Source: Aphrocallistes beatrix
Lineage: Eukaryota; Porifera; Hexactinellida; Sceptrulophora; Aphrocallistidae
DNA length: 64,000 nucleotides
Assembly (NCBI GenBank): GCA_963281255.1
Contig: OY725497.1
Span: 4,084,968-4,148,967 of the forward strand
Direction: 5' to 3'
The position numbers and the translations under genes were made by a program. Each line of letters begins with the position of its first letter. The stretch's first letter is position 1. Positions 23,111 through 32,073 of the stretch are shown one piece after another. Below the pieces are notes generated by a model. The model was not told where the DNA came from. It was given only the letters and a program-made list of their open reading frames with translations, and searched no databases.

Positions 23111-23336
23111 CAACCCGTTCACTTATCGATTATTTCAGTATTTACTATCTATGCTATATTACGAATCTTATCATAAACACTTCTGATTCTAAAACTCGAA
23201 TAGGTATCTACTCTGTATTTATTTACCTTCTTGTTATTAATTATGTCCTTGCATTTATTGTTTATTTTAATATCGCATTAATTAAAACTAAATAAATAAA
23301 TAGTAATTATGTTTTTTCATTATTTTTAATCAAAGC

Positions 23337-23738
23337 ATGGCATTTGAATCACAGCTCATAGCTTCGTATAACCGTCAGCTGAAGGATAACATTAAGGCTA
23401 TCGCTGAGAACTACATCAAACTACTCCAGTGTTCAAAAGTCAAACAAGTTTCTTTGGAAGGAAGAGAATCATTCAATTTCGAACAGTCTCGGTTTGAGAT
23501 CTTAGTCCGCGCGCAGAAGATTGTCAGAGCGGCACAGGCCTTAGCACAATTGTCTTCTGACATAAAAGAACACATTTTATTAAACGATTTTTCTCTCATC
23601 AACAATTCTATAGACCAGCACACTGGTAGGCTTCAAGAGTCGTGTGAGCAGTCGAAAGAGGGAATCGATAAGCTCAGAAAAGTTATACTGCAGCGACCTT
23701 CACAAGAACAGGTCATTAACTACGATCTTCTATTGTGA
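23337..23738 (+). CDS. MED22: Mediator complex subunit 22
   Basis: A 133-aa intronless protein beginning 227 nt after the dynein stop. MED22 (Surf5) is a helical subunit of the Mediator head module, which contacts RNA polymerase II. Matching features are the N-terminal SYNRQLKDNIKAIAENYIKLL helix, the central FEILVRAQKIVRAAQALAQLSSDIKE block with its V-RA--IVRA pattern, and LLNDFSLIN, which corresponds to LNDFPSVN in animal MED22. Length is near the usual 140-200. It is mostly amphipathic helices with no catalytic residues, as expected. ATG at 23337 is the only good start. Confidence 0.88.
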   Translation: MAFESQLIASYNRQLKDNIKAIAENYIKLLQCSKVKQVSLEGRESFNFEQSRFEILVRAQKIVRAAQALAQLSSDIKEHILLNDFSLINNSIDQHTGRLQESCEQSKEGIDKLRKVILQRPSQEQVINYDLLL

Positions 23739-24323
23739 CAATAAGCATTTCCTACTGCACTATGTTTATAAGCTCATTATTTTGCTTATTTTAGAATTCA
23801 AATGTGAAAATCTTGAGATAAAAATGTTTAGGTTACAATTGAATAAATTTTTATTTACGTTTCAGATTTAGAGTTCAAAATTCTTTCAATAATTAAATTA
23901 TTAAATGATTTAACCTCACTCATGAAGCATTTAGATTCAGATAAATTGTACCTTGTGACAATTATCATTTCCTTCTCATTGCAATTCGATATTACCAATA
24001 AATTTGAATGACCTACCTTTACTAAGTCAAAATATGAGGTTACAATCACAAGATATTCGATAAGGATATTCTTCCAAGACATTTAATCTCGTGGCTTAGT
24101 ATCATCCTTAAAATAGCTTGTGTACTCGCCATTCGTTTGAACTCTCGACCTTACATCTGCGTATAGCTATGTAGTGTTCCGCCTGAGTCCCAAAATACAT
24201 ATATCCAACGCATTAGTAGAACTGTACACGACATGTACTCAGAGGAGAAAACGAGTAATATATAAGCTCATAATGAAATATTATTAGTACTGATAATTAA
24301 CTGTAACAAATTAATAAGCTATC
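23739..24323. other. Intergenic, no gene seen
   Basis: AT-rich spacer between MED22 and the first cathepsin B gene. AATAAA near 23841 may serve MED22. Short open frames on both strands have no recognisable content. Confidence 0.5.
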
Positions 24324-25364
24324 ATGATGCAATTCACAACATTCCTTGTGCTATGTGGGTTGCTAACGATACAAGCTATTCACATTGACCTTGGCTTTGG
24401 CATTTATGTTGACGAAATTATCCCCCCCCATCCGTTTGCTGATGAAATCGAAAAAATAAACGCCTTAGACACTACCTGGAAGGCCGGTAAGCAAAAGCGA
24501 TTTGAAGGGATGAGTGAGTCTGATGTAAAAAAATTGTGTGGCGTACTTCCTTATTACGGCCCCCCTCTCCCTACCAAGGAAATAAAAGCGGCAGAAGATA
24601 TTCCTGACACCTTTGACGCTCGAACAAAGTGGCCCGATTGTCAAGGTATCGCAGAGATTCGTGACCAAAGTAACTGCGGTTCTTGCTGGGCCTTCGGTGC
24701 TGTTGAGGCGATGAGTGACCGTTATTGCATACACATGAAAAAGACCTACGAGATTTCTGCTGCTAACTTAATGGATTGCTGTGAAGCATGTGGCAGTGGA
24801 TGTGATGGTGGATACCCTCCTGTGGCATGGCGATATTGGGTCGAGACGGGAATCGTTACTGGCGGACTTTATGATAATTCTACCACTGAAGCGAAAACCT
24901 GCCAACCTTACCCGCTCCCAAGCTGTGATCATCATGAAGCAGGAAAAGAATCTCCTTGCTCGAAACAAATAGCTCATACCCCTCATTGTACGAAGACATG
25001 CCATGCAGGGTACAGCAATCCATATTCAGAAGATGTGCACCACGGTGAATCGGCTTATGGAGTTTCTGGAGTTGAAAAAATACAAACTGAAATTATGACA
25101 AATGGTCCAGTCGAAGCGTCTTTCACAGTCTACTCGGACTTCCCTACTTACAGGAGCGGTGTCTACAAGAAGCACTCATTCCAGGCGTTGGGTGGACATG
25201 CAGTGAGAATATTAGGTTGGGGAACTGAGGATAGCACTCCGTACTGGCTGGTTGCGAACTCTTGGAATCCAGATTGGGGGGATAACGGATATTTTAAGAT
25301 CGTGAGAGGCAAGGACGAGTGTGGGATTGAGTCTGGAATCATGGCTGGGATGCCCAAGGACTAA
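24324..25364 (+). CDS. CTSB: Cathepsin B-like cysteine protease, copy 1
   Basis: A 346-aa intronless papain-family (C1A) zymogen. Residues 1-18 are a signal peptide (MMQFTTFLVLCGLLTIQA); a propeptide follows with the short cathepsin B type INALDTTWKAG motif; the mature enzyme starts near IPDTFDAR (about 93). Catalytic Cys121 lies in NCGSCWAFG, His292 in GGHAVRILGWG and Asn312 in ANSWNPDWGDNGYF. The cathepsin B occluding loop is present with its His-His pair at 203-204 (CDHHE), so dipeptidyl carboxypeptidase activity is expected. It likely acts in lysosomes or is secreted for digestion. A related copy lies at 40237-41238; the two differ widely, so the duplication is not recent. Confidence 0.95.
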   Translation: MMQFTTFLVLCGLLTIQAIHIDLGFGIYVDEIIPPHPFADEIEKINALDTTWKAGKQKRFEGMSESDVKKLCGVLPYYGPPLPTKEIKAAEDIPDTFDARTKWPDCQGIAEIRDQSNCGSCWAFGAVEAMSDRYCIHMKKTYEISAANLMDCCEACGSGCDGGYPPVAWRYWVETGIVTGGLYDNSTTEAKTCQPYPLPSCDHHEAGKESPCSKQIAHTPHCTKTCHAGYSNPYSEDVHHGESAYGVSGVEKIQTEIMTNGPVEASFTVYSDFPTYRSGVYKKHSFQALGGHAVRILGWGTEDSTPYWLVANSWNPDWGDNGYFKIVRGKDECGIESGIMAGMPKD

Positions 25365-26009
25365 AGATAGTCGAGTATCGAACTATCACTACTTCCCATA
25401 CCTTTCATTCTTTTGTTTATAGTTATTTGTTTATTGTTTATAGTGTTTATAGTTGTTTTAGTTTTAGTGCATGTTTGATGAACTATGATAATCATTGTGA
25501 GTGCATCAATATTTTATTGTGTAAATGTAAATTAAAATGGTATTATGAAGCGGTTTTTTCTTATTAAAGTTACATCAATAATTTTACATCCAAAAGGAAA
25601 TGCACAGGTTCTAATATAAAAATTGAATTAGACTGAGACAGGTTAAAGTATACTAATCACGAACTGGACTAGGTTAGCCTGCATTTAAAAAATGTAGAAT
25701 ATTTTCAATTGCAAAGACCAGTGCCTCACTCTGTTGAAATCCTAAACAAAATTTTAATTGATATAATTCGTTACATAATATCACAGCAATACCCCCCCCC
25801 TATGTTACATTTTGTATGTTACATTTTGTATGTTACATTTTGTATGTTACATTTTGTAACAATTTCATTGACACAAAAATGATATTCAAAACAATTTCTT
25901 TTATATATCAGAAAGTGATATTAAACTTTTTAAATGGACGCGATCCTTTAATGCTCTGAGCATGACCACAACACTTTTTTTTGAAGATTTTTATAATTAA
26001 TTAATTAGA
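25365..26009. other. Intergenic, with tandem repeat
   Basis: Spacer between cathepsin B copy 1 and the ABC transporter. It is AT-rich and contains a C9 run and a 14-nt tandem repeat (25790-25858). No gene seen. Confidence 0.5.
25801..25856 (+). repeat. 14-nt tandem repeat, four perfect copies
   Basis: Four exact copies of TATGTTACATTTTG, followed by TAAC and preceded by a run of nine C (25792-25800). A minisatellite about 150 nt upstream of the ABC transporter start. Confidence 0.95.
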
Positions 26010-29000
26010 ATGGTGCATCGAAGGAATAAAGATGAGAGAAGCATATTCGCACAAATATTCTTTTTCTGGCTAGATAAAATTTTTATCAAGGGATTCAAAA
26101 CTAATTTGAATTCAGATGATTTATCTTCATGTCCAAGAGAACTACACTCAAATAGAATTTATCAAAAATTCCACTCATATTGGCAGACAGAACAGAAAAG
26201 GCGAAGACCAGATATCAAAATTGCCCTTGCTAGAACTTTGAAACCATATCTTTTAATATCTGCTATTTTTCAACTTCTCGAAGGCGTTCTTTTGTTAGCC
26301 CAAATAATCTTAATCAACTACTTATCATCATGCAATGTGAATACAGGGAATCAAACTATAGCTTATATCGGCCCTTCAATTGCTTACACACTTGCGTTAG
26401 CCTCAATTACAATTTCCCTCCCATTAATTCGCAGCGTGCTTTACTATCTAATGAATTGTGCTGGGATGCAAATGCGGACAATATGCACCACTGCTATCTA
26501 CAAGAAGATCCTGAATGTTCAGTTGGCTGTGTTGCATCGGGTCTCCACTGGACATATTATAAACCTCGTTTCTAATGACGTTTTTAAATTCGATTTGGGA
26601 ATCCAAACTTTGAATTCACTTTTCGTCTCTCCCCTTATTGTCCTGCTGTCTATCGCTGTACTACTAGTATATGTTGGTCCTGTTGCTTTACTTGGTATTA
26701 TTTACATTATTATGCACATTCCATTACAAATTGTAATAGGGTTTTTATATGGTCATTTCAGACATTACCAATCAAAAACTGCTGACAATCGCATCCTTCT
26801 CATGGATCAGATTATTCGGGGTATGCGAGTGATTAGATCCTATGTTTGGGAGAAGGCGTTCATAGAACAGATCAGCCAGATTCGTAAGAAAGAGATCTTA
26901 TTTGCTAGTCTTGCTGGCATTTCACAGAGTAGTACTTTTGCTTTCTACGATACTAGCTTGTTCATTGGTCTCTTCCTGTCCTATTCTGTCAGCATAGTCT
27001 TGAATCAACCTTTAGAATCCTCCCAGCTAGCTCTCACTTTTTTGGTCTTGAGCACAGTTCGTCTGTATTGTGTGTTCTTAGTGGGGTTTTCTATTTTTGG
27101 CTTAAGAGAGAGCGTTATCGCTTTGAGAAGAATACAGTATATTTTAGAATTACCTGACACCCAGAATAGACCGATGCTCTCTTCTAAATATAATAGCTCA
27201 ATCAAAATGAGTGATTTCTCTGCATCTTGGAAAGAGAACGATAAAATCGTTTTATCATGTATCAATCTTACTATAGACCATCCTCAGCTTGTGGTTATAG
27301 CCGGTCCCATCGGATCTGGAAAGTCAAGTCTCCTTTTGAGTCTGATCAATGAACTTCCTGGTTTGTCAGGCGATCTGTGCATTACTGGTAAGTCTGCCTA
27401 CTGCTCACAGGTACCATGGATTTTCTCTGGAAGCGTAAGAGATAACATTCTGTTTGGAAATATATTTGATTCAGAACGCTACTGGTCAGTTTTGAATGCA
27501 TGCAGTCTCAAAGAGGATGTTGATTCACTTCAGGATGGAGACATGACATTGATAGGCGAGAGAGGCATGACTCTCAGTGGGGGGCAGAAGGCTAGGGTGT
27601 CTCTAGCTAGGTCTGTGTACCACCGAGCAGATATTTATCTCTTAGACGACCCACTCAGCGCAGTTGATCCCCAGGTTGGAAGGGAAATATTCAATAATTG
27701 TATTCAGCATTTTCTCAAAGATAAAATAGTTATTTTAGTCACTCACCAAAATCAATATTTACAAAATGCTGATCTCGTAGTAATTATGAGTGAGGGAGCA
27801 GTTGTTAGTAGCGGCACATACAGATATGTCATTGAGAACGAATTAGATTTTATAAAGGGTTTGGAAAAAAAGAAAGGGGATGAGGACAAATTTGAAAAAA
27901 GAAATATTTTTTCCATCAATGAAAATTCTGTTGAAATAACTGAAGATATCGAGTTAAATCCAGCGACAAGTGACCTTGCAGTAGAGCGAGATGGTGATCA
28001 GCCTCACACTCATACCTTATCTACACCCCTGACCGATGAGGATGATGGGGGAAGCTCGGTTAGAATTTTAACATATTGTCGCTATTTCTGGGCGGGTGGG
28101 CTCCTCGCATCACTTTTTATAATAATCCTGACGATATTGAGTAACGGAGCCCTAATTATTTCATACAGATGGATGCAATCTCTTGCCACTTGTATAGTAA
28201 TAAGAAATGGAACGAATTTAACTAGCTTTTATCAGGCTTGTCCATGGTATCTATACTTTGATACCAATCTAACCTTGAGCTTATTAGCACTTCTTACATT
28301 ATCTGGGGCAATCTTCGTGTTTCTTCGTGGGTTCAGCTTCTACTACGTCCTGCTTCAGGCCAGTAGAAGACTTCACAACAGGATGCTACATAGATTACTG
28401 CGCACACCAATGAGATTTTTCGATACTAATCCCAGTGGGAGGATTCTTAACAGGTTCTCCAAGGATATCGGATTTTTGGATGAACAATTACCAACGGTAT
28501 TCTATGATTTTTGGCAAAACTTTACTCATAACATTGCAGTGGCCATTGCGATATGTACAGCTCAATACATCATGATCGTCCCATTCTTCATCTTGACCAT
28601 TTCTACCCTCTCTCTAAGGTTTTATTACCTCAGGTCATCTACACAGATTAAACGCATGGAAAGCATTGCTCGCAGTCCGCTCTACTCTCACTTTTCACTC
28701 ACTTTGCAAGGTATTTCTACCATTCGTGCCCTTGGAATCGAGAGCAGAGTTATCCAAGATTTTCATTTTCTTCAAGATGAGCACTCTCGAGTTTGGTACC
28801 ACTACATTGCTGGAGAGAGGTGGTTCGGAATGAGAATTGACCTTCTCGCAACACTGACAATTGAATTTGGTATCTTCTCCGTGTTTGTTTCACATTGTAT
28901 ATTTGATCAGGGGGAACTTATTAATTTTTCCTTCCCCTTGCTCTTCTCAATTGTCTATTCTTTTTACTATTTGGTAAAACTGAGTGGTCATGTAGAAATT

Positions 29001-29873
29001 TTCATGGTGTCTGTTGATAGAATTCTAAAATATTCCGAACTGCCACAGGAGAGAATAACTGACTGCGATTCACCCAATCCTCCTCCCCAACGCTTAGATA
29101 CAGGGAAGATTGAATATGAAAATATTTGTTTCAAATACTCAGATGAACTTCCCTATGTACTTCGAAATATATGCTTGACAATATTTCCTGGAGAAAAGAT
29201 TGGAATAATCGGGAGAACTGGAGCAGGAAAATCCTCCCTTTTTAACTCATTGCTACGTATCAATGAAAATTCCAGTGGGAGAATTACTGTAGATTCACAA
29301 GATATACAAAGTCTGAATCTTTATGAGCATCGAAATAGGATATCTGTAATCCCACAGGACCCTTTCCTATTCTCCGGAACCCTTAGTTTCAACTTGGATC
29401 CTTTTAGTCAGTTTAGCACGGAAGAGGTATGGGATGCTCTAAGTAAGTCGCATATGAGAGGGAGGGTAGAGTGTCTCCCTGGACAACTAGGGGCTAAGGT
29501 AGAGGAAGATGGTTTTAACTTCTCTACGGGGGAACGACAACTCCTGTGTCTAGCGAGAGCTATTCTTACAAGGAACAAAATTATTCTTATAGACGAGGCG
29601 ACAGCTAATGTTGATCTACATACCGACCAGTTAATACAGCAGGTAATCCGATCCCACTTCTCAGATTGCTCTCTACTCACCATCGCTCACAGGATTGAGA
29701 CCATAATCAACTCAGATCGAATAGTTGTACTAGAGAATGGTGGGATTATTGATACAGGTGCTCCATCCACAATGCTACTTGATGAAAATAGCTATCTGAG
29801 CAAATTGCTTGCTCAGCTAGATCCGGGTACTCAGGTCAACTTGAGAAGATTTGCGAAGACCCTAACCCAGTAA
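26010..29873 (+). CDS. ABCC-family (MRP4-like) ABC transporter
   Basis: A 1287-aa full-length, single-exon exporter of the short ABCC type: two membrane domains and two nucleotide-binding domains, no extra TMD0. It starts with a RSIFAQIFFFWLDKIF segment, as MRP4 relatives do. NBD1: Walker A GPIGSGKSS (about 432), signature LSGGQ (about 521), Walker B IYLLDDPLSAVD, with Asp in place of the catalytic Glu, as usual in ABCC site 1. NBD2: Walker A GRTGAGKSS (about 1067), a changed signature FSTGERQ (about 1170), Walker B IILIDEATANVD with Glu. The membrane domains lie roughly at 75-320 and 690-960. The role is probably export of organic anions, conjugates or nucleotides at the plasma membrane; the substrate cannot be read from sequence. 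The absence of introns over 3.9 kb is notable. Confidence 0.93.
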   Translation: MVHRRNKDERSIFAQIFFFWLDKIFIKGFKTNLNSDDLSSCPRELHSNRIYQKFHSYWQTEQKRRRPDIKIALARTLKPYLLISAIFQLLEGVLLLAQIILINYLSSCNVNTGNQTIAYIGPSIAYTLALASITISLPLIRSVLYYLMNCAGMQMRTICTTAIYKKILNVQLAVLHRVSTGHIINLVSNDVFKFDLGIQTLNSLFVSPLIVLLSIAVLLVYVGPVALLGIIYIIMHIPLQIVIGFLYGHFRHYQSKTADNRILLMDQIIRGMRVIRSYVWEKAFIEQISQIRKKEILFASLAGISQSSTFAFYDTSLFIGLFLSYSVSIVLNQPLESSQLALTFLVLSTVRLYCVFLVGFSIFGLRESVIALRRIQYILELPDTQNRPMLSSKYNSSIKMSDFSASWKENDKIVLSCINLTIDHPQLVVIAGPIGSGKSSLLLSLINELPGLSGDLCITGKSAYCSQVPWIFSGSVRDNILFGNIFDSERYWSVLNACSLKEDVDSLQDGDMTLIGERGMTLSGGQKARVSLARSVYHRADIYLLDDPLSAVDPQVGREIFNNCIQHFLKDKIVILVTHQNQYLQNADLVVIMSEGAVVSSGTYRYVIENELDFIKGLEKKKGDEDKFEKRNIFSINENSVEITEDIELNPATSDLAVERDGDQPHTHTLSTPLTDEDDGGSSVRILTYCRYFWAGGLLASLFIIILTILSNGALIISYRWMQSLATCIVIRNGTNLTSFYQACPWYLYFDTNLTLSLLALLTLSGAIFVFLRGFSFYYVLLQASRRLHNRMLHRLLRTPMRFFDTNPSGRILNRFSKDIGFLDEQLPTVFYDFWQNFTHNIAVAIAICTAQYIMIVPFFILTISTLSLRFYYLRSSTQIKRMESIARSPLYSHFSLTLQGISTIRALGIESRVIQDFHFLQDEHSRVWYHYIAGERWFGMRIDLLATLTIEFGIFSVFVSHCIFDQGELINFSFPLLFSIVYSFYYLVKLSGHVEIFMVSVDRILKYSELPQERITDCDSPNPPPQRLDTGKIEYENICFKYSDELPYVLRNICLTIFPGEKIGIIGRTGAGKSSLFNSLLRINENSSGRITVDSQDIQSLNLYEHRNRISVIPQDPFLFSGTLSFNLDPFSQFSTEEVWDALSKSHMRGRVECLPGQLGAKVEEDGFNFSTGERQLLCLARAILTRNKIILIDEATANVDLHTDQLIQQVIRSHFSDCSLLTIAHRIETIINSDRIVVLENGGIIDTGAPSTMLLDENSYLSKLLAQLDPGTQVNLRRFAKTLTQ

Positions 29874-30392
29874 CTTATTTTTTTACATAGCCTTAACTAT
29901 TAGTTCCTTTAATGGATGCGTTTGATGAACATTAAAACGTTGTACTTCATTTAACCATCTCTATAATATACGTGTGTACAGTGGATGCCGGTTATAAGAA
30001 CACCGTTGGGAACTGCCTATAATGTTCTTATAACCGGCATAAGTTATATAGGGTATATGTCAACCGTTTTCTTATAGAATATTCTTATATCCGGCATCTA
30101 CTGTATTACGAAATATACTAAGAATCAAAGTTGGGGTTTGTTCGTCCCGAACAGGTTTTGGACAAACTTAGACCTTGATTTGAAATGACAGGAGGAGGTA
30201 GCCTGGATGGCGCCTATAAAGATTTAAGTCTACTCCTCAATTTTTTACACACTAGTAGTAAATTTAAATTAATTTGCTTTTACTAAGTTTATTTATACTA
30301 AAGAAGGTAGAATCATGCGATGAATAATATTTGGTTAAATTGTTAAAATTTTAAATCGCAATAATTATCCCACTTCCAAGCAAAATAATATA
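29874..30392. other. Intergenic, contains a MITE
   Basis: Spacer between the ABC transporter and the Skp1-like gene. Apart from the pogo-like MITE at 29979-30103 there is only AT-rich sequence, presumably including the promoter of the next gene. Confidence 0.5.
29979..30103. mobile_element. Pogo/Tigger-like MITE, about 125 bp
   Basis: Terminal inverted repeats start CAGTGGATGCCGGTTATAAG on the left and end ATATCCGGCATCTACTG on the right, flanked on both sides by TA (29977-29978 and 30104-30105), the duplication made by Tc1/mariner/pogo transposases. An internal copy of the same motif (GTTCTTATAACCGGCAT, about 30023-30039) pairs with the left end, so the element is partly foldback. CAGTGGA-type ends are typical of pogo/Tigger elements. 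No coding content. Confidence 0.75.
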
Positions 30393-31376
30393 ATGGCTGA
30401 AGCTCACACATCTGAATCTCAATCGTCTCCAGTGCCTACAGAGCGCATGAACCAGGTCAGTTCCGCGTCCGGAGAAGTTCTTACTGTATCTGACTCCATT
30501 TTCAAACACTCATTCCTACTCTCCACGATGAGGAGCGTTCTTGACTCTGAGAACGAATGCGAACCGTTTCCATTGCCAAGTGTTTCTACAGATTGTTTGA
30601 GAATAATTATAAAATTTGTGGAATCTTACCCAACTCTTATGTTGAAGGAAATAGAGAAGGAGAAAGATTACAGTCGCTGGGGCAATATCCTTTTTACTCT
30701 CTCTACCTCTAACTTGCGTGAAATGCTCCTTGCTTGCAATTACATGGATACGCCGGTTCTAATGTATGTCGTTACTCGCACTCTTGGTGAACGTTTTAGA
30801 GACACACCCCTTGAAGACACTGCAGAGATGGTTGAGTTTAGGAAGCCAGGTGACAATCCTGTCAGAAGAGAGTATTTGAATGATCTTGTCGTTCATTTTC
30901 TCCCGCACTCCATGGAATTGTGCATGATGGTGTTAGATTTTGCCGAGGTTTGGAATTGCACTGTTGTACGAACCGATCTAGCCTTTAAAAAACAACATTG
31001 TAAGGAGATGTACTTAAGAATTTCTGTGCCAAATATTCCCATGTCCAAAGGTCCTAGAAAACTAGAAATTTCTGTAGACTCACATGATCAGGGATGGTCA
31101 TCCTATCCTCATCACGCCAACACACGACAGAATAGCTGGACATGGGGAGAAGTGTGGGTGAGTAACAGCCAAGGTGAGGCCCTATACAAAGACCATGTCT
31201 ATCGCAATCTACACGCTTGTGGTCAGTGGGAGTTGCAGCATAAGACTTTTGATCGTTATACTGAGTTGTTGTCACACATTAAACCTGGAGTTAATGTGGA
31301 CTTGATGCTGTGTGCAGAATTTCCTGGCTGGATGAACAGTACTAGATTTGCTGAAATGAAGCTTTACTTCCTATAA
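30393..31376 (+). CDS. Skp1-like domain fused to a DQGWS/FPGW beta-domain
   Basis: A 327-aa intronless protein. Residues about 25-150 resemble Skp1: SGEVLTVSDSIFKHS, a PFPLPSVSTDCLRIIIKFVE strand-helix, then LREMLLACNYMDTPVL and FRDTPLEDTAEM, matching the Skp1 LAANYLD and KTPEEIR helices. In true Skp1 these bind cullin 1 and F-box proteins in SCF ubiquitin ligases. Residues about 215-327 form a second domain with SHDQGWSSYP, NSWTWGEVWV, RNLHACGQWE and AEFPGW. I recall similar DQGWS...SWTW...FPGW domains in uncharacterised fungal proteins, but do not know a function. An adaptor that uses the C-terminal domain for substrate recognition is possible but is inference. The Skp1 similarity is moderate. 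Confidence 0.7.
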   Translation: MAEAHTSESQSSPVPTERMNQVSSASGEVLTVSDSIFKHSFLLSTMRSVLDSENECEPFPLPSVSTDCLRIIIKFVESYPTLMLKEIEKEKDYSRWGNILFTLSTSNLREMLLACNYMDTPVLMYVVTRTLGERFRDTPLEDTAEMVEFRKPGDNPVRREYLNDLVVHFLPHSMELCMMVLDFAEVWNCTVVRTDLAFKKQHCKEMYLRISVPNIPMSKGPRKLEISVDSHDQGWSSYPHHANTRQNSWTWGEVWVSNSQGEALYKDHVYRNLHACGQWELQHKTFDRYTELLSHIKPGVNVDLMLCAEFPGWMNSTRFAEMKLYFL

Positions 31377-32073
31377 TTTAATTAGTCGAGATGTTATGTA
31401 TTTGTAATATAATGTTGTACTTACATACGTAGATGTGTGTGTATGTTTCGTAAAATGGATATAATCTGGGGGCCCCACCCTTTTTTTCATTCTTTTTTCG
31501 TGCTTTTTTCGTGCTTTTTCATGCTTTTTTCGTGGTTTTATCGTGCTTTTCTCGTATTTTTTTCATGCTTTTTTCGTGCTCCGGGCATTACTTGATCGTG
31601 AGAAAGAAGTTCGCATTCCCAATCCTATCTTAGCTGATATTATAATCAGTGATCTCGATCATACTAATTTAATTAACTTAGCTATCAGAATGTGTAATGG
31701 TTTTTAGTCCTGGTAAAATGCTCAAATTGGTAACATCTTCAAATAGGATCGCGATTGTAATCGAGCGATCCTAATTCCCTAATAGCTAAATGCCGTCACA
31801 CGATTTGGTTTGCTTACAGGTTGAGAGGCCTGCATTTGAATATTGTACCGTGGGGGAGGGGTCTTGTTTACGTCAGATTCGGGGGGAGGGGATAAATCTG
31901 GTCTTTCAGACTGTATTAACGGGAATCGCTTAGAGCGCTGGTGTTCCGATCGTACCAACGTTAGTGGGCAGTACCATTTATCGTACGCCTTGTGTCAGAT
32001 CAGTATAACGAATCGCGTTGTAATTATTATATATATCTACCTAGTGATATTATAAGTACCTCAAAGTATCTCA
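31377..32073. other. Intergenic, contains phased T-tract array
   Basis: Spacer of 697 nt before GCN1. It contains the T-tract array at 31481-31580 and G-rich patches (GGGGGAGGGG near 31852 and 31881) that may be remnants of a transposon. No gene seen. Confidence 0.5.
31481..31580 (+). repeat. Phased T-tract tandem array (unit TTTTTTCGTGC)
   Basis: Nine imperfect units of about 11 nt. T-runs start at 31481, 31493, 31504, 31515, 31525, 31536, 31547, 31557 and 31569 (steps of 10-12 nt), separated by CGTGC, CATGC or similar. T/A tracts repeated near the helical period are known to curve DNA. It sits about 500 nt upstream of GCN1. Confidence 0.85.

Noticed and set aside
31843-32055. 70-codon frame with G-rich patches upstream of GCN1
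   Set aside because: Glycine-rich translation from GGGGAGGGG repeats, no similarity; perhaps a transposon remnant, but boundaries cannot be set.
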